Source of the DNA: Providencia alcalifaciens | GTDB lineage: Bacteria; Pseudomonadota; Gammaproteobacteria; Enterobacterales; Enterobacteriaceae | Assembly: GCF_915403165.1 (NCBI RefSeq) | Contig: NZ_OU659204.1 | Coordinates: 1,860,001-1,924,000, forward strand | Direction: 5' to 3' | Length of the DNA: 64,000 nucleotides | Shown here: positions 1-8,405 of the stretch, piece by piece | How positions within the stretch are numbered: position 1 is the first letter of the stretch | Layout of the letters: every line of letters begins with the position of its first letter | Program-made: the position numbers and the translations under genes | The notes under the pieces: generated by a model | Told to the model about the DNA's origin: nothing | Database searches by the model: none | Seen by the model: only the letters and a program-made list of their open reading frames with translations

Positions 1-1
1 T

Positions 2-556
2 ATGGCCCAGACATGGCTTGATACAGGTGATGCATCTGAAACACCTGATACCATTAAAACGCCATTTCAACTCACACCGCCGATTTCCCGAATTGAAGCA
101 AAAGGTGGCCAAACTATCCGCATTAAGCTGATGGATAAATCCGCCTTACCGCAAGACAGAGAATCCTTATGGTGGCTGAATCTGTTAGATATTCCACCAA
201 TGGTCAAAAATAAAGCAGAAGAAAATCAAAATGTGCTGCAATTGGCTATTCGTTCTCGTTTTAAATTTTTCTATCGCCCATCAGGCTTAGGTAGTCGCGA
301 GCTTGCGCCTGAGCAACTCGTTGTTAAAGCTGATGGCAGCAAACTTAATATCGGCAACCCGTCGCCATACTTTATTACTATTACAAAAATTTCTACTGAT
401 GGTTCTAACGGATTGAATAATGAAACAATTTTTTTAGAGCCTAAAAGCCAGTCGACAGTGACGCTCAAGCGAGTACTGACGTCAGGAACTAAGATTATTA
501 TTAACAATATCAATGATTACGGCTCAGATGTAGCGGTAAAAACTACCGTTAAATAG
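2..556 (+). CDS. Fimbrial periplasmic chaperone, PapD/FimC family (5' partial)
   Basis: Periplasmic chaperone that holds pilin subunits by donor-strand complementation and delivers them to the usher. The visible 184 residues lack the signal peptide and first beta strands; the apparent Met at base 2 aligns inside the family, near the 'QSW' region of FimC, so the gene begins before the window. The family signature is visible: 'PPISRIEAKGGQTIRI', then 'LPQDRESLWWLNLLDIPPM' (residues about 50-68), then 'LQLAIRSRFKFFYRP'. It is followed after 8 bases by the usher, so it belongs to one operon. Which fimbria this is cannot be said because the major pilin lies upstream of the window. Confidence 0.93.
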   Translation: MAQTWLDTGDASETPDTIKTPFQLTPPISRIEAKGGQTIRIKLMDKSALPQDRESLWWLNLLDIPPMVKNKAEENQNVLQLAIRSRFKFFYRPSGLGSRELAPEQLVVKADGSKLNIGNPSPYFITITKISTDGSNGLNNETIFLEPKSQSTVTLKRVLTSGTKIIINNINDYGSDVAVKTTVK

Positions 557-564
557 GATTTAGA

Positions 565-3042
565 ATGAAGCAGAGAGAGTTCAAAAATAAATATACAAAC
601 TTACTCTCAGTGACAGTTTTAGTCACAGTCTGTGCTTTACCGTCGTTTTATGCTTGGAGTGAAGAAGAAGATACCACGTATGAATTTAACAGCGGTTTCA
701 TTATTGGTAGCCAAGAAAACGTTGATTTTGACAGATTTAATACAACAGGGATCAGCCCAGGAAAATATTCCGTTGATGTGTATACCAATGGGAGTTGGAA
801 AGGGCGATATGACCTTGATTTCGTCGCAAAAGAAAATGGACAGTTAGGAACCTGCTACACCCCAACGCTGTTATCTGACTTGGGTATTAATGTCGAAAAA
901 TTTGCACCGACGGCAAAACTCGATAGCAAAGAGTGTCTTTTTTTAACTCAGTGGAATAGTGACCCTGATGTTACCGACACATTTCACTCATCAACATTAC
1001 GAGTTGATATTTCTGTCCCTCAAATTTATGAGCAGAAATCATCTCGTGGCTATGTCTCTGAACAGTTCTGGGAAACTGGGATCCCTGCGTTGAACCTGGG
1101 CTATATGAGTAACTATTATGATAGTCACTCAAACGGCAACAACAATGCGAGTGCTTATCTCGGATTAAATGCAGGATTAAGCTATGACGGTTGGTTATTA
1201 AAGCATATTGGAAATTTAAATTGGCAACGTAAAGAGGGTGCAAATTGGCACAGTAACCAAACCTATTTACAGCGCCCTATTATTGGATTGAAATCTAAAG
1301 CAACCGCAGGGCAGTTTTATACTGACGGGGATATGTTCGACAGTATCAGTTTATTAGGGGCTAAAATTGCCACTGACGATACGATGTATCCTGATAGCAT
1401 GAGTTCTTTTGTACCTGAAATTCGTGGTGTTGCACAAAGCAATGCCCTTGTTACCGTCAAACAAAATGATGTCGTTATTTATCAAACCTCAGTTTCTCCA
1501 GGACCATTTAACCTCAATGATGTGTACCCATCCGGTTATGGTAATGACCTTGTCGTGACTATCAAAGAGGCCGATGGAAGTGAGTCTTCCTTTAGTGTGC
1601 CTTACACGTCGATGGCTCAGTTACTACGTCCAGGTTATACCCGTTATCAACTTTCAGGTGGTAAATCGGACGCTAAAGGTATTAGTAACCGACCATTTAT
1701 TATGCAAGGTACTTTGCAGCACGGTTTAAATAACACCTTTACACTGTATGGTGGTGTCACTGCATTTGATGATTATCAGGCTTATTTGTTAGGGGCGGGA
1801 GTGAATACGGTCATTGGTGCGGTTGCCGTGGATGTCACTCAATCAAGAACTGTATTCAATCAAAAAACGGATATGGGGCAAAGTTACCGGTTTACTTTTA
1901 ACAAACTATTTTCTGATACTGACACAAACCTTGTATTAGCGGCATACCGTTATTCAACAGAAGATTATTACAGTCTTTCTAATGCGCTTTACACTATTGA
2001 TGCGGATAAGAAAGGAATAGATAGCTCATTAGGGCGCGAGAAAAACGGTTTTAGCTACACAATTAACCAAAATTTACCGTATGACCTAGGAAGTTTTTAT
2101 TTCACTGGACGTATTTCAAGTTATTGGAACCGCAGCGGTATCGAAAAACAGTATCAATTAAATTACAACAACCAATTTGAACGCTTTTCGTATGGCATCT
2201 CATTTATGCGAGTCTATTCAGATAATACGCAAAGAACGCAAGATGACCGTGTGAGTTTAAATGTGAATTTTCCTCTCTATTTCGGGGATCGCAATTACGC
2301 AGCTATTACCTCAAACACCATTTTTAATAATGATAAATTTGGTTCCTCACAAGTAGGGGTTAATGGATCATTTGATGCGGATAATAATTGGACTTATGGT
2401 TTAAATACGTCGTTTGAAGAACGTGGTAATAGTAATTTTGCACTGAACACGGGATACCAAACTTCAGTCGTGAATACGAATGCTAACTACAGCCAAGGTA
2501 ATGGTTATCATCAATATGGTGCTTCCGCCAATGGCTCAATGGTGGTGCATGCTGGTGGAGTTACATTCTCGCCGAATACCTCTTCAACGATTGCATTAAT
2601 AGAAGCGAAAGGTGCTGAAGGGGCTTCTGTCATGGGATCACAAAATACAAAAATTGATAGCCATGGGTATGCGTTAGCGCCTTATGTTCGTCCTTATCGT
2701 ATTAATAATGTCGACATTGACCCGAAAGGTAGCCCAGAAGACATTGTGTTTAACAGCACCACAGCGCAAGTTGTACCGTATGAAGGTAGCGTAGTAAAAG
2801 TTGTTTTTGATACGAAAGTTGAGAAAAATGCGGTGTATAGCGTCGTTCGACCAAACAATAAAGCGCTGCCATTCGGTGCCAATGTTTTGGATCCGCAAGG
2901 GAGTTACATCGGGGTTGTAGGGCAAGGTGGTACAGTCTTTATCAGTAATAATGAATCTAAACTTGCGACAGTGAAGTGGGAAGGTGGAGAGTGCTCATTC
3001 CCATTAACGGCGGAAAACAGTCAGGAGAGTCTATGTCAATGA
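565..3042 (+). CDS. Fimbrial outer-membrane usher, PapC/FimD family
   Basis: Outer-membrane pore that assembles and secretes the pilus rod. It is 825 aa, normal for ushers (800-870). A basic start followed by a hydrophobic stretch (about residues 14-30, ending ALPSFYA) is a signal peptide. The mature N-terminus 'YEFNSGFIIG' and 'VDFDRFN' match the chaperone-binding domain; the middle is an aromatic-rich beta-barrel with a plug; the C-terminal end has the usual Cys pair (GGECSFPL...SLCQ). It lies 8 bases after the chaperone, and its last bases overlap the adhesin start by 10, so the three genes are translationally coupled. Confidence 0.96.
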   Translation: MKQREFKNKYTNLLSVTVLVTVCALPSFYAWSEEEDTTYEFNSGFIIGSQENVDFDRFNTTGISPGKYSVDVYTNGSWKGRYDLDFVAKENGQLGTCYTPTLLSDLGINVEKFAPTAKLDSKECLFLTQWNSDPDVTDTFHSSTLRVDISVPQIYEQKSSRGYVSEQFWETGIPALNLGYMSNYYDSHSNGNNNASAYLGLNAGLSYDGWLLKHIGNLNWQRKEGANWHSNQTYLQRPIIGLKSKATAGQFYTDGDMFDSISLLGAKIATDDTMYPDSMSSFVPEIRGVAQSNALVTVKQNDVVIYQTSVSPGPFNLNDVYPSGYGNDLVVTIKEADGSESSFSVPYTSMAQLLRPGYTRYQLSGGKSDAKGISNRPFIMQGTLQHGLNNTFTLYGGVTAFDDYQAYLLGAGVNTVIGAVAVDVTQSRTVFNQKTDMGQSYRFTFNKLFSDTDTNLVLAAYRYSTEDYYSLSNALYTIDADKKGIDSSLGREKNGFSYTINQNLPYDLGSFYFTGRISSYWNRSGIEKQYQLNYNNQFERFSYGISFMRVYSDNTQRTQDDRVSLNVNFPLYFGDRNYAAITSNTIFNNDKFGSSQVGVNGSFDADNNWTYGLNTSFEERGNSNFALNTGYQTSVVNTNANYSQGNGYHQYGASANGSMVVHAGGVTFSPNTSSTIALIEAKGAEGASVMGSQNTKIDSHGYALAPYVRPYRINNVDIDPKGSPEDIVFNSTTAQVVPYEGSVVKVVFDTKVEKNAVYSVVRPNNKALPFGANVLDPQGSYIGVVGQGGTVFISNNESKLATVKWEGGECSFPLTAENSQESLCQ

Positions 3043-4049
3043 TCAATAAATGGCGCTGGCTAATTGGCGCTGGTGTTCTCCTTGCTACTCAGTATGCATT
3101 AGCGTTCGGGTATGCAGATGTTTGTTATCGCAAGAATGTAAGACCCATAGATCTCAATATGTCTTTAGGCAATGTTGTTGTTGATCCAAACCTTCCTGTT
3201 GGAGGGGTTATTATGAGAAAACAATGGCCTATGCGTACTAATGGCTATCAATCGTATTTAACATGCTATGGAACGAATGCGTTGCAAGCTGAAGTGGTGA
3301 TGGGCGGCCTGCGTCATTTAGGTGATGGTGTTTATCAGTCGAGCATCCCAGGGATAGGTATGAAATTTGAACGAGGTGGAAACCAAGTCAATATTCTCTA
3401 TCCCGGTACTCATACGATTTATGGCGGACGAAATGGTGTAAACGTATACCTAGAAAACTCAACATTCACATTAACGTTGATAAAAACCGCACGAAAAACA
3501 GGTTCTGGCACAATTGCTAATGGGCAGTACACCGAATATGGTTACAAACATAATACGGATCCGCTAATTCGGACCTATCTACAAGGAAATGCAATCACGA
3601 TTGTATCGCCATCTTGCTTAATCAATGGTGGGCGAGAACAGAATGTGACACTCGCGCCGATAAAGCGTAATCAGTTGACTGCTTATCAAGCACCTGTGGG
3701 AGAGATTGATTTTGATATTACCATGGAGTGTAACGGTGGAATTACCTCTTCAGGCTTAACTACATTTAATATTGATTTTCGTGGAAATGCTTCGGTTAGT
3801 GATGTTAATGGTGTATTAAGAAATGAAGAAGCTGGAACTAATGGTGCAAAGGGTGTTGGCATTCAAGTGATAGAGAGAAGTAGTAAAGCACCATTAAGTT
3901 TTACTCGTAGTTATAAAGTAGGTACCGTAGTGAATAATCAGGATGACTTGTTAATTTTTCCTTTAACAGCTCGATATTTTCCTTATGAAAGAGCAATTTC
4001 GGCAGGTGATGTTCGATCACACTTAGTTTTCAATGTCACTTACGATTAA
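3033..4049 (+). CDS. Two-domain fimbrial tip adhesin
   Basis: Probably the receptor-binding tip subunit of the pilus. It is 338 aa, about twice a pilin, as expected of a lectin domain plus pilin domain. The ATG at 3033 is chosen because AGGAGA sits 5 bases upstream and a signal peptide follows at once (cleavage near QYALA/FGY); an in-frame start at 2976 would add 19 non-signal residues. The N-terminal domain has a Cys pair (CYRKN, TCYGTN). The C-terminal pilin domain starts near 'SPSCLINGG', has a second Cys ('TMECNGG') and ends with the alternating 'HLVFNVTYD' donor-strand-type tail. The receptor is unknown; the binding domain is not one I can name. Confidence 0.85.
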   Translation: MSMINKWRWLIGAGVLLATQYALAFGYADVCYRKNVRPIDLNMSLGNVVVDPNLPVGGVIMRKQWPMRTNGYQSYLTCYGTNALQAEVVMGGLRHLGDGVYQSSIPGIGMKFERGGNQVNILYPGTHTIYGGRNGVNVYLENSTFTLTLIKTARKTGSGTIANGQYTEYGYKHNTDPLIRTYLQGNAITIVSPSCLINGGREQNVTLAPIKRNQLTAYQAPVGEIDFDITMECNGGITSSGLTTFNIDFRGNASVSDVNGVLRNEEAGTNGAKGVGIQVIERSSKAPLSFTRSYKVGTVVNNQDDLLIFPLTARYFPYERAISAGDVRSHLVFNVTYD

Positions 4050-4071
4050 AAATCATATTAAGTTTCTATAG

Positions 4072-4110
4072 AAAATCGCATATTTTTAATAAAAGATATG
4101 CGATTTTTTT
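4072..4110 (+). terminator. Terminator of the fimbrial operon
   Basis: An 11-bp perfect stem (4072-4082 with 4097-4107) with a 14-base loop is followed by a run of T. It lies 22 bases after the adhesin stop. Confidence 0.85.
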
Positions 4111-4201
4111 ATTTCTAAATGAATACTGGTCAGTGGTGTGAGGTCGGATGTTTTATTATATATATAATATGCAATTTTAATTTATTCTAAATAAATAAAA
4201 A

Positions 4202-4260
4202 TACCCAGAAAGCTAATTTTAATCAATAAAGATTAATAACTACATTAGCTTTAACTGGGT
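4202..4260 (-). terminator. Terminator of the MrpJ-like gene
   Basis: Arms acccag+aaagctaa and ttagcttt+(aa)+ctgggt pair with a 2-base bulge. Read on the minus strand they are followed by a T-rich run (gtatttttatttattt). It lies just after the stop of the minus-strand regulator. Confidence 0.65.
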
Positions 4261-4286
4261 ACTTTTAGGTAATCAAAAAAAGATTG

Positions 4287-4598
4287 TTATGCGTGATGTT
4301 TAGATGGAATAATTACACTTTCTGCTGCGTATTGTAATTCTCTATTCGGAATATCGAATGAATGGTCATCGCTATTATTAATTTCACTTCTATAACCGTT
4401 AAAGAACCATTCAATGGGGCACATTAAAATTTCAGAAATATCAAGTAGATGGTCGATTGGGATCTTGTTGACACCATTTTCATACCGCGATATTTGCTGC
4501 TGACTTAAATGTAACTTATTTGCTAGATTTGCACCTGACAAGCCTAGTTCTTTTCTCCGGTTTTTTATTCTAAGACCAATGACACTATGAATGTCCAT
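4287..4598 (-). CDS. MrpJ-like XRE-family transcriptional regulator
   Basis: Small DNA-binding protein, 103 aa, with a helix-turn-helix of the XRE/SinR type at residues about 8-62. The recognition helix 'LSQQQISRYENGVNKIP' closely resembles MrpJ of Proteus mirabilis. In that family such proteins are encoded beside fimbrial operons and repress flagellar genes when fimbriae are made. Here the gene lies on the opposite strand and converges on the fimbrial operon rather than being its last cistron, so it must have its own promoter in the 626-bp AT-rich gap upstream. The function in motility is inferred from the family and not visible in sequence. Confidence 0.85.
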   Translation of the reverse strand: MDIHSVIGLRIKNRRKELGLSGANLANKLHLSQQQISRYENGVNKIPIDHLLDISEILMCPIEWFFNGYRSEINNSDDHSFDIPNRELQYAAESVIIPSKHHA

Positions 4599-5224
4599 AT
4601 GACATACTCAACTTATTATTAAGGTTATTATCAGTCGTTTTCACTGTATATTATATTAAATTACAAGCTGGTTTAAAAGCTAATAATTAAAATTAACGTC
4701 AAATTAAAGTATTTAACTTTCAATGATGGCCTTTCATTTAATGATAGTCATATTCGAAAGTTTGACGCTTGTTGCTGTAATGCCATTTTGAATATTCTGA
4801 ATTAAAATGACAATAAGAATATCCCGCTAGAATTATGCGGTTAAACCTGTCTATTTAATAAATTAGATATTTTCTTGTTTGTGATTTAATTGTTTAATTC
4901 ATTGATTAGTTTGGTTAAATTGTTCCATTTTGGAACTTTCTGGTTGAGTTGGGGATATTCTCTGTTTTTTTATCCCTCTGGAATTTATTTATTTTAAACA
5001 TAAATTAAAATATAAATACATGAATGTAAAATACAAGAAAACACTTTTCTCATGAATTAAAATTTAATTAATTTTTTATTTTATTTAGGTTTTATAATTA
5101 GATATAACCAAATTCATTATATTAAATAATAAAAAAGAAATTCCTTTAGCGCTACACTAAGTATAAATATCAAGTATACTTGAGTTAACTTAATTCGCTT
5201 TATCACTGAGTGTGCGAGGGTAAC
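4599..5224. other. AT-rich intergenic region between mrpJ-like gene and grxB
   Basis: It holds the divergent promoters of the two flanking genes. I saw no convincing ORF, tRNA or long repeat. A 7-bp inverted pair (cgtcaaa near 4696, tttgacg near 4759) is the clearest palindromic element, but it is short and widely spaced. There is no pair of long inverted repeats of the kind that flanks a phase-variable fimbrial promoter. Confidence 0.6.
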
Positions 5225-5869
5225 ATGAAACTGTATATCTATGATCATTGTCCATTTTGTGTTCGTGCCAGAATGATTTTTGGCTTAAAAAAGGTTGCGG
5301 TAGAAGAAGTTATTTTATTGGATAACGATATCGAAACCCCAACACGTATGATAGGGCGTAAAATGGTACCTATTCTAGAGAAAGAAGATGGTAGCTACTT
5401 ACCTGAGAGTTTAGATATTGTGCATTACGTTGACCAATTAAGTGAGCCTCGTTTAGCCGCAGGGGAAATTAGCCCTGAAATTGATAGCTGGTATAAAGCG
5501 GTTTCTTCAACAGTATCTAAATTAGTGACACCACGTTTTACTGAATCTGAATTTCCTGAGATAGCGACGGAGGCGGCTAAAACTGCATATATCCAGCGTG
5601 TTAGCAAGTTCCATGGTGATGATTTATCGGTGCTTCGTAAAGAAACTCACACGCTGTTGATTGAGTTAGAGCCGCATATGGATCTACTAGATGTATGGCT
5701 AGAAAAGCGTAGCAAAGCACTTGTGGATATTAATGATTTTATTATCTTCCCTGTGTTGCGTAGCTTAAGTATCGTGAAAGAAATAGGTTTTAGCACCACA
5801 ATTCATGACTATATGGACCGTATATCAAAAGCGACAGGAATTAATTTGTTATTCAGCCAAGCCAAATAG
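5225..5869 (+). CDS. grxB: Glutaredoxin 2
   Basis: Cytosolic GST-fold glutaredoxin that reduces disulfides and protein-glutathione mixed disulfides with glutathione. It is 214 aa (E. coli GrxB has 215). The start 'MKLYIYDHCPFC' is nearly identical to E. coli; the active site is C9-P-F-C12, with Phe in place of the usual Tyr. 'TRMIGRKMVPIL' (glutathione-binding cis-Pro loop) and 'SLDIVHYVD' follow, then an all-helical C-terminal domain. The ATG at 5225 is preferred to the in-frame start at 5210 because GAGGG lies 4 bases upstream and the alignment begins here. It is monocistronic, with a shared terminator downstream. Confidence 0.96.
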   Translation: MKLYIYDHCPFCVRARMIFGLKKVAVEEVILLDNDIETPTRMIGRKMVPILEKEDGSYLPESLDIVHYVDQLSEPRLAAGEISPEIDSWYKAVSSTVSKLVTPRFTESEFPEIATEAAKTAYIQRVSKFHGDDLSVLRKETHTLLIELEPHMDLLDVWLEKRSKALVDINDFIIFPVLRSLSIVKEIGFSTTIHDYMDRISKATGINLLFSQAK

Positions 5870-5900
5870 TGTTTAAGTAATACTAATAGAAAAAGATAAA

Positions 5901-5935
5901 AAAACCGCCAGATTAAAAATGGCGGTTTTTTATTT
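5901..5935. terminator. Bidirectional terminator between grxB and hslJ
   Basis: A 10-bp perfect stem (5901-5910 with 5920-5929) has A-runs on the left and T-runs on the right, so it can end transcripts from both sides. Confidence 0.88.
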
Positions 5936-5951
5936 TGTAATAAGAGCAGAA

Positions 5952-6389
5952 TCACTGCATATAATCACTTAAGGTATAAACAAGTTTATAATGTCCCTGT
6001 GTCAACGTTAAATGACCTTTGGTTAATGTTACTGTTGCACCATTTTTCAGCATACGGTTAATTAACGTATCCCATCGTGAAAGATCCTCATCTACGCACT
6101 CTAATTCTGTTTTACTTAATGTTTTAACTTTTAATGTTGCATTATTAATTGTGCCCATTCCGTTAAAGTCATTACACATAGAGGCAGAGACAAACATTTT
6201 TTCACCGAATGAAATAGATGGTACGGTCTGTTTTTTGGCAATGCGCTGACCATCCACTTCAGTTAAGACAAAATTATGATGCATCAGCTGTTGCTCAAGG
6301 GATTGCTGACGACTACCCGCCTTTACTTGATGGGTTTGGCAAGCGGCAAGTAACAAACCAAAGAGCGTTAGCGGGATCAATCTTTTCAT
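5952..6389 (-). CDS. hslJ: HslJ-like META-domain lipoprotein
   Basis: Outer-membrane or periplasmic lipoprotein, 145 aa. A signal peptide ends in the lipobox LLAAC (Cys 16), with Gln at +2, which favours the outer membrane. The rest is one META domain: 'NFVLTEVDGQRI', then 'SISFGEKMFVSASMCNDFNGMG', with the conserved Cys of the SxCNxxxG-type motif. In E. coli the heat-inducible hslJ (novobiocin-resistance associated) also sits next to ldhA, which supports the name. It lies 14 bases after ldhA on the same strand, so the two may be cotranscribed. Confidence 0.88.
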   Translation of the reverse strand: MKRLIPLTLFGLLLAACQTHQVKAGSRQQSLEQQLMHHNFVLTEVDGQRIAKKQTVPSISFGEKMFVSASMCNDFNGMGTINNATLKVKTLSKTELECVDEDLSRWDTLINRMLKNGATVTLTKGHLTLTQGHYKLVYTLSDYMQ

Positions 6390-6403
6390 AATACGAGATC
6401 CTG

Positions 6404-7402
6404 CTAAGGCTTCACGACATTTGGGCAGTTCTCGCCACGACTGATTTGTTGAATATTACTCAGTGTTGTTAAGCTAATACTTGTTAAAGCTTCTTCGGTT
6501 AAAAACGCCTGATGACCGGTAAATAAGACGTTATGACAAGAAGACAATCGGCGGAAGATATCATCTTGAATCACATCATTAGATTTATCTTCAAAGAATA
6601 GATCTCTTTCATTCTCATACACATCCATGCCCAATGCGCCAATCTTTTGGGATTTAAGTGCATTAATAGCAGCAGCAGAATCGACTAAAGCTCCACGGCT
6701 GGTATTGATGATCATCACGCCCGATTTCATGCGATTAAACGCATTTTCATCCAGTAAATGGTGGTTTTCCGGTGTTAAAGGGCAGTGCAGAGAAATAACA
6801 TCGGATTCTCGATACAAGGTGTCTAAATCGACATACTCGGCACCCATATCAAGGACAGCTTGGTTAGGGTATGGGTCATGAGCCAGTAAGCGCATTCCAA
6901 ATCCTTTTAAAATACGTAAAGTAGCTTGGCCAATTTTGCCCGTACCAATAATGCCTGCAGTACGGTTATGCATATTAAAGCCAGTTAAACCTTCGAGAGA
7001 AAAGTTAGCATCTCGCGTACGCTGATATGCGCGATGAATACGGCGATTCAAACATAGCATCATACCAACCGCATGTTCTGCAACAGCTTCAGGAGAGTAA
7101 GCGGGAACGCGAACGACTTGAATGCCCAACTCATTGGCGGCATCTAAATCAACATTATTAAAGCCGGCGCAGCGTAACGCGAGAATATGTACATCGAGAG
7201 CTGCGAGCTCTTCCAGCACAGCACGGTTCGCTTCATCATTAACAAAAATGCAGACTGCATCAGCACCGACGGCGTTTTTGGCTGTCTGAACCGTTAATGG
7301 AAAATCAAAGTATTCAATATTAAAATTAAACTCTGATTGTTGGTTGACCTGCTCCATATGTTTACGATCATACTGTTTGGTGCTATAGGAAACAATTTTC
7401 AT
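6404..7402 (-). CDS. ldhA: D-lactate dehydrogenase (fermentative, NAD-linked)
   Basis: Cytosolic enzyme that reduces pyruvate to D-lactate during fermentation. It is 332 aa (E. coli 329). It is a D-2-hydroxyacid dehydrogenase: the Rossmann loop is 'GTGKIG', the catalytic Arg lies in 'NTSRGALVD', the Glu in 'ENERDLFFED', and the His in 'FTGHQAF'. The ATG at 7402 ('MKIVSYSTKQYDRK') matches E. coli and has a GGAG site about 9 bases upstream; the frame stays open to 7432 but without family similarity. It is first in a likely operon with hslJ. A 7-bp palindrome (7446-7470) sits upstream. Confidence 0.96.
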   Translation of the reverse strand: MKIVSYSTKQYDRKHMEQVNQQSEFNFNIEYFDFPLTVQTAKNAVGADAVCIFVNDEANRAVLEELAALDVHILALRCAGFNNVDLDAANELGIQVVRVPAYSPEAVAEHAVGMMLCLNRRIHRAYQRTRDANFSLEGLTGFNMHNRTAGIIGTGKIGQATLRILKGFGMRLLAHDPYPNQAVLDMGAEYVDLDTLYRESDVISLHCPLTPENHHLLDENAFNRMKSGVMIINTSRGALVDSAAAINALKSQKIGALGMDVYENERDLFFEDKSNDVIQDDIFRRLSSCHNVLFTGHQAFLTEEALTSISLTTLSNIQQISRGENCPNVVKP

Positions 7403-7445
7403 CAGAGGAACTCCATAATTTATAGGAACCAATAAAATGACAAGC

Positions 7446-7470
7446 TGTAGGTAAAATAAACAAACCTACA
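7446..7470. promoter_or_regulatory. Palindrome upstream of ldhA
   Basis: Perfect inverted repeat tgtaggt (7446-7452) and acctaca (7464-7470), 44 bases before the ldhA start in a 259-bp divergent promoter region. It could be an operator or a leader hairpin; no family assignment is possible. Confidence 0.35.
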
Positions 7471-7661
7471 AAAATATGCATTCAGAATAAGACAATTAGT
7501 GGCGTAAATCACCTCTAAATTAAGAAAATATCTAACTGTTTACGTTTGATTTTTGTTTACACACTATCTTTAACAAAGACGGTCATTTTTAGTGTTAAAA
7601 TAATGCGATTGTTAAGCTTTGCTTTTTCTTCTTTAAAGAATAGATAACGTTAAGGGGTTGC

Positions 7662-8171
7662 GTGAAAATTTGCATTATTGGTATATCTGGGGCAGGGAAA
7701 ACAACACTCGCTCAAAAGTTATCGAAAGAATTTAGTCTCCCCGCATATGGTTATGATGAAATTTATTGGGATAAAAGCCAGATGGAGTATGTCAAAAACC
7801 CTCAGGATAAAATTAAATCTCTGGTGGCTGATATCAAGTCTCAAGATAACTGGATAGTGGAAGGGGCTTATGATAAGCGCCTAGCGCCATTTTTTGCAGA
7901 TAGCTCATTCATTATTAGATTGAAAATTCCATATCGAGTTTGCGCTTTTAGGGTCATTAAACGCTTTTTATTATCACAATTGGCAGGGGTGCGACCGAAA
8001 GAAACATTGATGAATACGTTAGAGCTACTACGTTTTGCTAAACAATTTGATCTGCGATTGGATGAATTTTTTGCAGCTAATCCGATATTTGCCGAAAAAG
8101 TGAAGGTTGTGCATGATATACAATCATGTTCTCGTGAAATTGCCAACCATGCAGCATCACACAATCACTAA
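7662..8171 (+). CDS. P-loop NTPase, adenylate-kinase/topology-modulation (FlaR-like) family
   Basis: Small cytosolic nucleotide-binding protein, 169 aa. Walker A 'GISGAGKTT' is at residues 7-15, with 'LPAYGYDEIYWD' as the nucleoside-kinase-like acceptor motif and 'WIVEGAYD' as a Walker-B-like region. A basic lid-like segment with several Arg and Lys residues follows. These features match the poorly characterised AAA/adenylate-kinase-like proteins often annotated as topology modulation protein FlaR. Substrate is unknown. It starts at GTG with AAGGGG upstream, stands alone, and is divergent from ldhA. Confidence 0.75.
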   Translation: MKICIIGISGAGKTTLAQKLSKEFSLPAYGYDEIYWDKSQMEYVKNPQDKIKSLVADIKSQDNWIVEGAYDKRLAPFFADSSFIIRLKIPYRVCAFRVIKRFLLSQLAGVRPKETLMNTLELLRFAKQFDLRLDEFFAANPIFAEKVKVVHDIQSCSREIANHAASHNH

Positions 8172-8275
8172 GAACTGACTGAAAATAATGAAGTAATGGC
8201 GTGAACGATAGGGTTAGGTTGTTCATTTCGGCTTTAAAAGATTAGAATATATTCATCTAAATAGAGAAAGTTATT

Positions 8276-8383
8276 ATGGAAATGACCTACATTGCAATGC
8301 AAGTCGTCGAGCTTCTCGTCCCAATGCATCCTTTCACTTTATTTTCATCCATCTCATCAATGATATTTATCGCTGCTTCATGA
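8276..8383 (+). CDS. Possible 35-aa hydrophobic small protein upstream of ydbH
   Basis: An ATG-started ORF of 35 codons ends 22 bases before ydbH. GAGAAAG lies about 8 bases upstream of its ATG. The product is Met-rich (five internal Met) with no charged residues after Glu11, which fits a small membrane peptide: MEMTYIAMQVVELLVPM, then FTLFSSISSMIFIAAS. No homolog is known to me. It may be a genuine small protein, a leader of the ydbH operon, or chance. Conservation across Providencia would decide. Confidence 0.35.
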   Translation: MEMTYIAMQVVELLVPMHPFTLFSSISSMIFIAAS

Positions 8384-8405
8384 AGATGATGCTCAGAGAA
8401 TATGT

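Noticed and set aside
3033..3042. Frameshift between usher and adhesin
   Set aside because: The overlap is a normal translational coupling: the usher stop and adhesin start are both intact, with a good ribosome site.
4599..5224. Invertible phase-variation promoter near the fimbrial operon
   Set aside because: No pair of long inverted repeats and no recombinase gene; the operon promoter lies upstream of the window anyway.
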